A stretch of DNA of 64,000 nucleotides from Stutzerimonas kunmingensis (GTDB taxonomy: Bacteria > Pseudomonadota > Gammaproteobacteria > Pseudomonadales > Pseudomonadaceae): NCBI RefSeq assembly GCF_002929225.1, contig NZ_PISM01000004.1, positions 992,001 to 1,056,000 of the forward strand, read 5' to 3'. Made by a program: the position numbers and the translations under genes. Numbering within the stretch: position 1 is the first letter of the stretch; each line of letters starts with the position of its first letter. The notes beneath the pieces are model-generated. The model saw only the letters and a program-made list of their open reading frames with translations, searched no databases and was not told where the DNA came from. Shown here piece by piece: positions 46,072 through 54,129 of this stretch.

Positions 46072-46107
46072 AAGGCCGATCGTGCAATGCGATCGGCCTT
46101 TCTTTTA
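46072..46107 (+). terminator. Rho-independent terminator of pepN
   Basis: AAGGCCGATCG (46072-46082) pairs perfectly with CGATCGGCCTT (46090-46100) over a 7-base loop, followed by TCTTTTA. It starts six bases after the pepN stop codon. Confidence 0.85.
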
Positions 46108-46383
46108 CGAGGGCCCGTTCCCAGGCACTATCCACGGCAAACAACCTTCCTGCGTATCGTGACCATCCTCTGGCGCCTCGCGTCGGATCGTCACTGCGGG
46201 ATCGAAAGGGGCGGTCGGCACATACTGGCCACTGGCCCAATCACGCTGGGTGATCACGCGTCAATCATTGCGTGAGAGTTAACAATTCATAACGTCCAGC
46301 CAATTGTGCCTGTCTGCGGAAGCTGGCTAGGATGGCCGAGCCTGCATTACAGGCCTTACCTAATAAGAATAAAGGGGGTATGT
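46108..46383. other. Non-coding gap with promoter for the YCF48 gene
   Basis: Together with the pepN terminator this makes a 318-base stretch without a gene. The only clear element is the AGGGGG ribosome-binding site at 46374-46378 before ATG 46384. It is more AT-rich near 46270-46380 (GTTAACAATTCATAACG, AATAAGAATAAAG) than its surroundings, as expected for a promoter, but I cannot fix -35/-10 boxes. Confidence 0.45.
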
Positions 46384-47475
46384 ATGAGTGAGCCCGTTCA
46401 GCGGCGCACACTATCCGGCCGCGCCGTGGTTCCATGCCAGGCGAGGGCGTCGCGTCTTCACTCATCGGTTGCCGGCATGCTTTCGCTGTGCGGCGCCTTC
46501 TCACTCCTGCTGCTCGCAGCATCGGCGCCCGCCCAGGCTGCTACCGATGGCCAGGCCCGCTACTCGATCGAGTCGGCCAAGGCGGTTTCCAATCTTCTGC
46601 TCGATATCACCCAAGCCGGCGAACGGCTAGTTGCGGCAGGCGATAGAGGCCACATTCTCTATTCCGACGATGGTGGCGCCAGCTGGATGCAGGCCAAGGT
46701 GCCGACGCGCCAGCTGCTGACGGCCATCGACTTCGTCGACGACAAGCACGGCTGGGCGGTTGGCCATGACGCGTTGATCCTGGCTACAGCCGACGGCGGT
46801 GAGAGCTGGACGGCGCAGTATGAGGATCGCGAACGCGAGGCCCCCTTGCTGGACGTCTGGTTCGAAGACACCCAGCACGGCATCGCGGTTGGCGCCTACG
46901 GTGCGCTGCTCGAAACCATCGATGGCGGTCAGAGCTGGGAGGACATCAGTGAGCGCCTCGACAACGAGGACGGTTATCACCTGAACGCCATCACCCATAT
47001 TCAGGGCTCGGGCCTGTTTGTCGTAGGCGAACTGGGCGGAATGTTCCGTTCTGCCGATATGGGCGAAACCTGGGAGCGCGTCGAGTCGCCGTATCAGGGG
47101 TCGTTCTTCGGGGTAGTCGGCGGTTCGGAACCGGGGGTCGTGGTTGCCTTCGGGCTGCGCGGCCACCTGTTCCGCTCCATCGACTTCGGCGACAGCTGGG
47201 AAGGCATCGAGCTCGTCAACGGCAACGGCAATGTACTGGAGTCCGGGCTGGCCGACGGCAACCTGCTGCGTAATGGGCGCATCGTGGTGGTCGGTCACGG
47301 CGGCGCGGTACTCACCAGCGACGATCAGGGCCGTAGCTTCAAGCTGTTCAATCGCCCCGACCGCCGTTCGCTGTCGGGTGTCACCTCCGATTCCCAAGGC
47401 AACCTGATCCTGGTAGGGCAGGGTGGTGTTCGCATCGCCTCGCCATCGGGCGCGGATCTGGCCACACAACAATAA
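46384..47475 (+). CDS. YCF48/BNR-repeat photosystem-assembly-like exported protein
   Basis: 363 residues. An extended N-terminus has a hydrophobic signal at about 32-53 (LSLCGAFSLLLLAASAPAQA). Then come seven-bladed-propeller repeats of the D-G-G-x-S-W type: SDDGGASWM, TADGGESWT, TIDGGQSWE, SADMGETWE, SIDFGDSWE, TSDDQGRSF. The family (YCF48-related) scaffolds membrane complexes or binds lipids in the periplasm. It is 16 bases before an RND/MMPL gene, so it probably acts as its periplasmic partner. A companion outer-membrane gene (DUF1302/DUF1329), often seen with this pair, is absent here. Confidence 0.82.
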   Translation: MSEPVQRRTLSGRAVVPCQARASRLHSSVAGMLSLCGAFSLLLLAASAPAQAATDGQARYSIESAKAVSNLLLDITQAGERLVAAGDRGHILYSDDGGASWMQAKVPTRQLLTAIDFVDDKHGWAVGHDALILATADGGESWTAQYEDREREAPLLDVWFEDTQHGIAVGAYGALLETIDGGQSWEDISERLDNEDGYHLNAITHIQGSGLFVVGELGGMFRSADMGETWERVESPYQGSFFGVVGGSEPGVVVAFGLRGHLFRSIDFGDSWEGIELVNGNGNVLESGLADGNLLRNGRIVVVGHGGAVLTSDDQGRSFKLFNRPDRRSLSGVTSDSQGNLILVGQGGVRIASPSGADLATQQ

Positions 47476-47491
47476 AGCCGGGAGAGTCTGC

Positions 47492-49846
47492 ATGACCAAG
47501 CACCACCAGAAGCCGGCGTCGTTCCTCGAGCGCCTGATCTTCAACAACCGGCCGGCAGTCGTCGTACTCTGCCTGCTGATCAGCGCATTTCTCTTCTATC
47601 AGGCGGCCCAGGTTCGGCCGCAGACCAGCTTCGAGAAGATGATTCCGCTGGGGCATCCGTATATCCAGAAGATGCTCGAGCACCAGAATGATCTGGCCAA
47701 CCTCGGCAACACGGTGCGGATCTCCGTGGCAGCAAAAGATGGTGACATCTTCGCCAAGGACTACATGGAAACGCTGCGGCAGATTCATGACGAAGTGTTC
47801 TATATCCAAGGTGTCGATCGCTCCAACATGAAGTCGCTTTGGAGTCCCAGCGTTCGCTGGACCGAGGTGACAGAGCAAGGCTTCGCCGGCGGTGAGGTCA
47901 TTCCGCAGACCTATGACGGGTCGCCGGAAAGTCTCGATGACCTTCGCAGCAACATTCTCAAGTCCGGTCAGGTCGGGCGTCTGGTCGCCAATGACTTCAA
48001 GTCCAGCATCATCGACGTGCCGCTGATGGAGTCCTACTCGGATCCGGAAGATCGCAGCAAGCAGATCAAGCTGGACTACCAGAAGTTCTCCCACGAGCTG
48101 GAAGAGAAGATTCGCGACAAGTACGAGACGCAGAACCCGAATGTGGAGATTCACATCATCGGCTTCGCCAAGAAGGTCGGTGACCTGATCGACGGGCTGG
48201 TCGGTGTGGCGTTGTTCTTCATCGTCGCCATCGGCATCACCTTCGTCCTGCTGCTGTGGTTCACCCGTTGCCTGAAGAGCACCATTGCGGTGTTGATCAC
48301 CACGCTGATCGCCGTGACCTGGCAGCTCGGCCTGTTGCACACCCTGGGCTTCGGGCTCGATCCGTACTCGATGCTGGTACCGTTCCTGGTCTTCGCCATC
48401 GGTATCTCCCACGGCGTACAGAAGATCAACGGCATCGCCATGGCCTCCGGCTATACCGAAGATCCGGTGACGGCGGCGCGCATGGCTTTCCGTCAGCTGT
48501 TCATCCCGGGCATGGTGGCGTTGCTGTCGGATGCGGTGGGTTTCGTAACCCTGCTGCTGATCGATATCGGCGTGATCCGCGAGCTGGCCATCGGCGCTTC
48601 GCTGGGCGTGGCGGTCATCATCCTGACCAACCTGATCCTGCTGCCGGTTGCGATTTCCTACATGGGCATCAGTCAGCGGGCGATCAAGCAGGCCCGCGAA
48701 GAAGCCTCGCGCGATCATCCGTTCTGGCGTGCGCTGTCGAATTTCGCCAGCCCGAAGGTGGCACCGATCTCCATCACTATCGCCGTGGTCGCGCTGGCGG
48801 GTGGCCTCTGGTACGGCCAGAACCTGAAGATCGGCGACCTTGATCAGGGCGCGCCGGAGCTGCATCCGGATTCGCGCTACAACCTGGACAACGACTTCGT
48901 CATCCGCAACTACTCGACCAGTTCCGACGTGCTGGTAGTGATGGTCAAGACCGCGCCGGAAGGCTGTTCGCACTACGACACGCTCGCCGCCATGGACGAG
49001 CTGATGTGGAAGATGCAGAACACCGAGGGCGTGCAGTCGGCGGTGTCGATGGTGTCGGTGGCGCGCCAGGGCATCAAGGGCATGAACGAGGGCAGCCTTA
49101 AATGGGAAACGCTTTCGCGTAACCAGCATGTGCTGAACAACTCCATCGCCCGTGCCGAAGGTATGTACAACAGCGACTGCTCGCTGGCACCGGTACTGGT
49201 GTTCCTCAACGACCATAAGGCCGAGACGCTGGAACACGTGGTCGCCGCGGCGAAGGAGTTTGCCGAGGAGAACAACCGCGAAGGTCTGGAGTTCGTGCTG
49301 GCGGCAGGTAACGCCGGTATCGAAGCGGCCACCAATGAGGTCATCGCGGCGTCGGAAACCACCATGCTGATCGCCGTCTACCTGGCTGTGAGCATCATGT
49401 GCCTGCTGACCTTCCGTTCGCTGGCGGCCACGCTCTGCGTGATCCTGCCGCTGGTGCTGACTTCGATCCTGGGTAACGCGCTGATGGCCTTCATGGGCAT
49501 CGGGGTGAAGGTGGCGACGCTGCCCGTGATCGCACTGGGCGTGGGTATTGGTGTGGACTACGGCATCTACATCTACAGCCGTCTGGAGTCGTTCCTGCGC
49601 CAGGGCATGACCCTGCAGGAAGCCTACTACCAGACCCTGAAATCCACCGGCAAGGCGGTGATCTTCACCGGCGTCTGCCTGGCGATCGGTGTGGTCACCT
49701 GGGTGTTCTCGGCGATCAAGTTCCAGGCCGACATGGGTCTGATGCTGACCTTCATGTTCCTCTGGAACATGGTCGGCGCGATCTGGCTGCTGCCGGCCCT
49801 GGCTCGCTTCCTGATCAAACCGGAGAAGCTGCGTCAGAAAGCGTGA
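47492..49846 (+). CDS. RND/MMPL-family transporter
   Basis: 784 residues, two halves each with a membrane helix, a periplasmic loop and a five-helix bundle. The first helix is ~25-43 (AVVVLCLLISAFLFYQA). Sterol-sensing/MMPL-like segments are GVALFFIVAIGITFVLLLWFT (~238-258), SHGVQKINGIAMA and, in the C-terminal half, ALGVGIGVDYGIYIYSRLE (~681-699), where the Asp would carry protons. Export of a lipid or sterol-like compound is inferred from the family. It is cotranscribed with the YCF48 gene and ends at a two-way terminator. Confidence 0.85.
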   Translation: MTKHHQKPASFLERLIFNNRPAVVVLCLLISAFLFYQAAQVRPQTSFEKMIPLGHPYIQKMLEHQNDLANLGNTVRISVAAKDGDIFAKDYMETLRQIHDEVFYIQGVDRSNMKSLWSPSVRWTEVTEQGFAGGEVIPQTYDGSPESLDDLRSNILKSGQVGRLVANDFKSSIIDVPLMESYSDPEDRSKQIKLDYQKFSHELEEKIRDKYETQNPNVEIHIIGFAKKVGDLIDGLVGVALFFIVAIGITFVLLLWFTRCLKSTIAVLITTLIAVTWQLGLLHTLGFGLDPYSMLVPFLVFAIGISHGVQKINGIAMASGYTEDPVTAARMAFRQLFIPGMVALLSDAVGFVTLLLIDIGVIRELAIGASLGVAVIILTNLILLPVAISYMGISQRAIKQAREEASRDHPFWRALSNFASPKVAPISITIAVVALAGGLWYGQNLKIGDLDQGAPELHPDSRYNLDNDFVIRNYSTSSDVLVVMVKTAPEGCSHYDTLAAMDELMWKMQNTEGVQSAVSMVSVARQGIKGMNEGSLKWETLSRNQHVLNNSIARAEGMYNSDCSLAPVLVFLNDHKAETLEHVVAAAKEFAEENNREGLEFVLAAGNAGIEAATNEVIAASETTMLIAVYLAVSIMCLLTFRSLAATLCVILPLVLTSILGNALMAFMGIGVKVATLPVIALGVGIGVDYGIYIYSRLESFLRQGMTLQEAYYQTLKSTGKAVIFTGVCLAIGVVTWVFSAIKFQADMGLMLTFMFLWNMVGAIWLLPALARFLIKPEKLRQKA

Positions 49847-49851
49847 CAAGG

Positions 49852-49910
49852 CCAAAGCGCTTGCAACAAAAAACCCCGCTCTGCGGGGTTTTTTGTTGCA
49901 AGCGCTTTGG
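49852..49910. terminator. Bidirectional terminator with 28-bp perfect palindrome
   Basis: Arms at 49852-49879 and 49883-49910 are perfect complements with a three-base TCT loop. Each arm contains AAAAAA next to CCCCGC on one side and GCGG/TTTTTT on the other, so it terminates transcription both ways. It separates the convergent RND and lipoprotein genes; the TAA of the lipoprotein starts on the next base. Confidence 0.9.
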
Positions 49911-50114
49911 TTAAGGCTGAACCCCGTCAATCAATTTCAGTTCGAGCGGATAGCCCTGGGCAGGCTGTACTACGGTTTCGGTTTCGACGATGTTTAGAAA
50001 TTTACCGCTAGGGTCTTTGGTGACCGTCACGGTCTTGCTGTATGTGCTCTGTACCACACAGCCTGAAAGCAGCATTGATGCAACTAAGGCGGCGAGATAG
50101 GCGGAAGTTTTCAT
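49911..50114 (-). CDS. Small putative lipoprotein
   Basis: 67 residues. Type II signal: MKTSAYLAALVASMLLSGC with lipobox LLSGC, Cys19 being the lipidated residue. The mature part, VVQSTYSKTVTVTKDPSGKF onwards, is short, Thr/Val-rich and has no recognised domain. The start at 50114 is preferred over an extension of six residues. The stop codon abuts the palindromic terminator. Confidence 0.72.
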   Translation of the reverse strand: MKTSAYLAALVASMLLSGCVVQSTYSKTVTVTKDPSGKFLNIVETETVVQPAQGYPLELKLIDGVQP

Positions 50115-50263
50115 TCTGTCGGCTCCAAGCATATGTGTTGGGGCGCGGAATCTACCATCATATTGCTATCATCACTACCGGCTGCATGTTGGGCCGAAGC
50201 CAGTCCAGACATGCTGAGCATCAGTGTCGCCTTCGACTATCTGGGAACGTAGCCCGCCCTAGG

Positions 50264-51001
50264 TCATGCTGTCATGCCCTGCACCTGTATAACGGCCTGT
50301 GCGGCCACTTCGCCGATCACCAGGATCGCCGGGCTCCTCAGCTTGAAGGCCAAGGCATCACGGCACATGCCGGCGAGGCTCGAACGGCATTCGCGTTGCT
50401 GCGGCAGTGAAGCGTTCTCGATCATCGCCACTGGTGTACCGGCCGGGAGGCCACCCTCCAGCAAACCAGCCTGGACCTGTTCCAGCTTGCTCACACCCAT
50501 GTACACCACCAGCGTGGTGCCGCTTTTGGCCAGCGCCTGCCATTCCGGACTGCTGTCGTCGAGCGTGTGCGCTGTTACCAGGGTGACGCCGCGGGCGACG
50601 CCGCGCTGGGTCAGCGAGATGCTGCATTGCGTGGCACCGGCCAGGCCGGCAGTGATGCCGTTGACCAGCTCGACCTCGATGCCGCGTGCCGACAGCCATT
50701 CGGCTTCTTCGCCACCGCGGCCGAAGATGCACGGATCGCCACCCTTGAGGCGCACCACGCACTTGCCCTGGCGGGCGTAACGCAGCATCAGACGGTGGAT
50801 GAAGGCTTGCGGCGTGGAGCGGCAGCCGCCGCGCTTGCCCACCGGGATGATGCGAGCGTTCGGGCAGTGTTCGAGCACGGCGAGGTTGACCAGGTCATCG
50901 ATCATCACCACCTGTGCTTCGCCCAGCGCGCGCACGGCCTTGAGGGTCAGCAGTTCCGGGTCGCCAGGGCCGGCGCCTACCAGCCAGACTTTTGCACTCA
51001 T
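50264..51001 (-). CDS. cobA: Uroporphyrinogen-III C-methyltransferase
   Basis: 245 residues, SUMT type. Makes precorrin-2 from uroporphyrinogen III with two SAM, the first step to the siroheme needed by NirB. VWLVGAGPGDPELLTLKA (residues 5-22) and VVRLKGGDPCIFGRGGEEAEWL (~84-105) are family signatures. It is single-domain, without the CysG dehydrogenase part, so the remaining siroheme steps must be encoded elsewhere. The start at 51001 is chosen; the 52-residue longer frame runs into nitrate-reductase coding sequence. Last gene of the nirB operon. Confidence 0.92.
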   Translation of the reverse strand: MSAKVWLVGAGPGDPELLTLKAVRALGEAQVVMIDDLVNLAVLEHCPNARIIPVGKRGGCRSTPQAFIHRLMLRYARQGKCVVRLKGGDPCIFGRGGEEAEWLSARGIEVELVNGITAGLAGATQCSISLTQRGVARGVTLVTAHTLDDSSPEWQALAKSGTTLVVYMGVSKLEQVQAGLLEGGLPAGTPVAMIENASLPQQRECRSSLAGMCRDALAFKLRSPAILVIGEVAAQAVIQVQGMTA

Positions 51002-51026
51002 GGGGTAATCCTCGTCTTGGTTGGTA

Positions 51027-53732
51027 TCAGAGAAGTGCGCGTTCCGGCTGGCTGGCCAGCAGACGCTTGATTTCGGGCACGCAGGAGCCACAGCTGGTGC
51101 CGCAACCGAGTTCCTGCTTGAGGCCGGTGAGATCGAGACCGCGCTCGATGCCTGCACGGACCTTGCTTTGGCTTACATTCATGCAATTGCACAGGGTGCG
51201 GTCGGTGTTGATCGTCGCGCCGCCAGGCGGCGCACTGAGAGGCGCCAGCAGCCAGCGACGCAGTTCGGCGTCGGCACTGCCGCTTTCCCAGAGCCCGCGC
51301 AGCCACTGCCGGGCGGCGGTTTCGCCGGCCAGGCGCAGGGCGACGATGCGACCGTCCTCGATGCGTACGCGCTTGCCGACTGCACGACGCGGGTCGTCAT
51401 AGGCCAGCACCGGGCCTTCGTCGAGGCCGAGCAGGCCGTCGATGGCGTCCAGCTCGGCAGCGTTTGGCGCCGCGTTCCGGGCTGCGCGGATTAGCAATGC
51501 CGAGCGCTCGCGTCCGCCGAGGCTGAAACTGGCGTAGTCGAAGGTCTCGAACAATGGCCGCAGCGCCTCGAAACGTCGCTGCACATCACCCTCGACCAGT
51601 GCGAAGAACTGCCAGGGCAATTCGACCTGTTCGACTTCGATGCCGGCGTGCTTGAGTTCCGGTTGCTTCGACAGCGGATCGACGCTGGCCAGGGTCAGGA
51701 CGTTGCTGCCCAGCCCCTTGAGAAAGCGATCGCCCCAGTGCATCGGCAGGAACGCCTGGCCGGCGCGCAGGCTGTCATCCCTCTGCACCGGGAGAATCAG
51801 GCTGCCGCGACGGCTCTTCACCCTCACCAGCTGGCCGTCCAGCAGACGCCGGCGACGCATGTCCTCGGCGTTCATGCCGAGCAGTGCTTCCTCGACATGG
51901 CCGAACAGTCGTGCGGCGGTGCCGGTGCGGCTCATGCCGTGCCACTGATCACGCAGTCGGCCGGTATTGAGCGTCAGCGGGTAGCGCGCCTCGCGCTTTT
52001 CCTTCGGCGCCTGGTAGTGCTCGGCGATAAAGCGAGCTCGGCCATTGGCCGTCGGAAACAGGCCATCGGTGTACAGCCGCGCGGTACCGTGTTCGCTGTC
52101 CGGTGGGAACGGCCATTGTTGCGGACCGAGGGTATCGATCAGTGCGTAGCTCAGGCCGCTGTAGTCCAGATCGCGGGCGGCGGTGAGCGGCTTGTACTCC
52201 TCGAACAGCGCTTCGGCACTCTCGAACGCGAACAGGCTCGGCGCGCCGGGGCGCAGGCGACGTTCCAGCCGTCGGGCGAAATCGCAGGTGATCGCCCAGT
52301 CCGCACGGGCTTCGCCTGGGGCCGGTACGGCGCGGCGCACGTGGCTGATGCGGCGCTCGGAGTTGGTCACGGTGCCTTCCTTCTCGCCCCAGCTCGCGGC
52401 CGGCAGCAGAAGGTCGGCGTGGCGGCAGGTTTCGGTGGTGAAGAAGGCTTCCTGCACCACGACGAAGGGGCAGGCGGCCAGGGCCTCATGGACTTTCTGC
52501 TGGTCCGGCAGCGACTGAGCCGGGTTGGTGCAGGCGATCCACAGCGCCTTGATCTTGCCGGCGCGCACGGCGTCGAACAGCTCGATGGCGGATAGTCCGG
52601 GCTGTTTCGGCAGCTGCTCGACACCCCAGTAGTCAGCTACTGCGGCACGGTGTTCGGCATTGGTCGCGTCGCGGTGGCCTGGCAGCAGGTTGGACAGGCT
52701 GCCGGTTTCGCGTCCGCCCATGGCGTTCGGTTGGCCGGTCAGCGAGAAGGGCCCGGCGCCCGGCTTGCCGATCTGTCCGGTGGCCAGGTGCAGATTGATC
52801 AGCGCGCTGTTCTTGGCGCTGCCGGCGGTGGATTGGTTAAGGCCCATGCACCACAGGCTTAGAAAACTAGGCGCGCTACCAATCAGTCGTGCGCAGCTCT
52901 GCAGGTCGTCGACGCTGATGCCGCAGAGGTCGGCGACCATCGCCGGGGTGTAATCGCGCACCAGGCTTTTCAGCGCATCGAAGCCTTCGGTATGGGCGTC
53001 GATGAAGCGGCGGTCGATCCAGCCTTCCCACATGAGGATATGCAGCAGCCCGTGGAACAGCGCGACATCGGTGCCCGGCAGGATCGGCAGGTGCAGGTCG
53101 GCCAGCTCGCTGGTGTCGGTACGGCGTGGGTCGATGACGATGATGGTCATCTCCGGCCGCTTCGCCTTGGCTTCCTCCAGTCGGCGGAACAGCACCGGAT
53201 GCGCATAGGCCATGTTGCTGCCGACGATCAGCAGGCAATCGGCCTGCTCGATATCTTCGTAGGAGCAGGGCGGAGAATCGGCACCCAGGCTGCGCTTGTA
53301 GCCGACTACTGCCGAGGACATGCACAGCCGCGAATTGGAATCCAGGTTGTTGGTGCCGATCAGGGCGCGGGCCAGTTTGTTGAAGGCGTAGTAGTCCTCG
53401 GTCAGCAGCTGGCCGGAGACATAGAAGGCGATGCTGTCCGGGCCGTGCTCGCGGATGGTCTCGGCGAATACCCTGGCCGCGTGCTCCAGGGCACTGTCCC
53501 AGTCGGTACGGCTGCGCGCCAGGCCCTTGCCCAGACGCAGCTCGGGGTAGAGCGCGCGAGCGTCCAGATCGCCGGTCAGGTGCAGGGTCGAGCCCTTGCT
53601 GCACAGCTTGCCGAAGTTGGCCGGATGGCTGGGGTCGCCGGCCACATCGAGGATGCGCTCGCCGTCGTGCTCGATCAGCACGCCACAGCCGACACCGCAG
53701 TAGCAGCAGGTCGAGGCGGTTGTCATACGCAT
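51027..53732 (-). CDS. nasC: Assimilatory nitrate reductase catalytic subunit (nasC of P. aeruginosa; nasA/narB elsewhere)
   Basis: 901 residues. The N-terminal [4Fe-4S] motif CCYCGVGCGVLIEHDG (~8-23), ending in GKLCSKG, is followed by the molybdopterin domains (GLNQSTAGSAKNSALINLHLATGQIGK and SLTGQPNAMGGRETG) and a molydopterin-dinucleotide-binding C-lobe (~645-760). The final ~60 residues are a BFD-like [2Fe-2S] domain (CNCMNVSQSKVRAGIE, then GCGTSCGSCVPE). It reduces nitrate to nitrite in the cytoplasm. An AGGAG ribosome-binding site supports the start at 53732. Its electron donor is not encoded next to it. Confidence 0.92.
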   Translation of the reverse strand: MRMTTASTCCYCGVGCGVLIEHDGERILDVAGDPSHPANFGKLCSKGSTLHLTGDLDARALYPELRLGKGLARSRTDWDSALEHAARVFAETIREHGPDSIAFYVSGQLLTEDYYAFNKLARALIGTNNLDSNSRLCMSSAVVGYKRSLGADSPPCSYEDIEQADCLLIVGSNMAYAHPVLFRRLEEAKAKRPEMTIIVIDPRRTDTSELADLHLPILPGTDVALFHGLLHILMWEGWIDRRFIDAHTEGFDALKSLVRDYTPAMVADLCGISVDDLQSCARLIGSAPSFLSLWCMGLNQSTAGSAKNSALINLHLATGQIGKPGAGPFSLTGQPNAMGGRETGSLSNLLPGHRDATNAEHRAAVADYWGVEQLPKQPGLSAIELFDAVRAGKIKALWIACTNPAQSLPDQQKVHEALAACPFVVVQEAFFTTETCRHADLLLPAASWGEKEGTVTNSERRISHVRRAVPAPGEARADWAITCDFARRLERRLRPGAPSLFAFESAEALFEEYKPLTAARDLDYSGLSYALIDTLGPQQWPFPPDSEHGTARLYTDGLFPTANGRARFIAEHYQAPKEKREARYPLTLNTGRLRDQWHGMSRTGTAARLFGHVEEALLGMNAEDMRRRRLLDGQLVRVKSRRGSLILPVQRDDSLRAGQAFLPMHWGDRFLKGLGSNVLTLASVDPLSKQPELKHAGIEVEQVELPWQFFALVEGDVQRRFEALRPLFETFDYASFSLGGRERSALLIRAARNAAPNAAELDAIDGLLGLDEGPVLAYDDPRRAVGKRVRIEDGRIVALRLAGETAARQWLRGLWESGSADAELRRWLLAPLSAPPGGATINTDRTLCNCMNVSQSKVRAGIERGLDLTGLKQELGCGTSCGSCVPEIKRLLASQPERALL

Positions 53733-53775
53733 GGCGTCGTCTCCTGGGAAAAGGTGCTGGTCAACTGCGGTGTGT

Positions 53776-54105
53776 TCAGGCCGCGCATTCCTTGCGCTGG
53801 TTAAGCGAAAGCTGCACGCGACCATTCTCGACGCGCGCCTCGTGGCGGTGGGCGCAGCCGACGTCGGGCGCTAGTGCTTCGCCGCTTTGCAGGTCGATCT
53901 GCCAGTTATGCAGCGGGCAGGCGACCTGCTTGCCGTAGACGATCCCCTGCGAAAGCGGGCCGCCCTTGTGTGGGCAGCGGTCGTCGAGGGCGAAGACCTG
54001 ATCGTCCGAGGTGCGGAAGATCGCGATGTCGCCCTTGGGGCCGGCGATGATGCGCGAGCCGAGCGGGTTGATCTCATCCAGTGCGCAGATATCGAGCCAG
54101 TTCAT
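53776..54105 (-). CDS. nirD: Nitrite reductase small subunit NirD
   Basis: 109 residues, Rieske-type fold. CPHKGGPLSQG (~44-54) and CPLHNWQIDLQSG (~63-75) give the C-x-H/C-x-x-H ligand pairs, so a [2Fe-2S] cluster may be bound, unlike E. coli NirD, which lost the ligands. It works with NirB in NADH-dependent nitrite reduction to ammonium. It begins 24 bases after nirB and ends 43 bases before the nitrate reductase gene. Confidence 0.93.
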   Translation of the reverse strand: MNWLDICALDEINPLGSRIIAGPKGDIAIFRTSDDQVFALDDRCPHKGGPLSQGIVYGKQVACPLHNWQIDLQSGEALAPDVGCAHRHEARVENGRVQLSLNQRKECAA

Positions 54106-54129
54106 GCGGTGTCCCTCCAGATCAAGTTC

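Noticed and set aside
47381-49930. Antisense open frame of about 850 codons over the RND transporter
   Set aside because: The product is rich in His/Gln/Arg/Asp with no domain, and the sense frame is a full-length MMPL protein.
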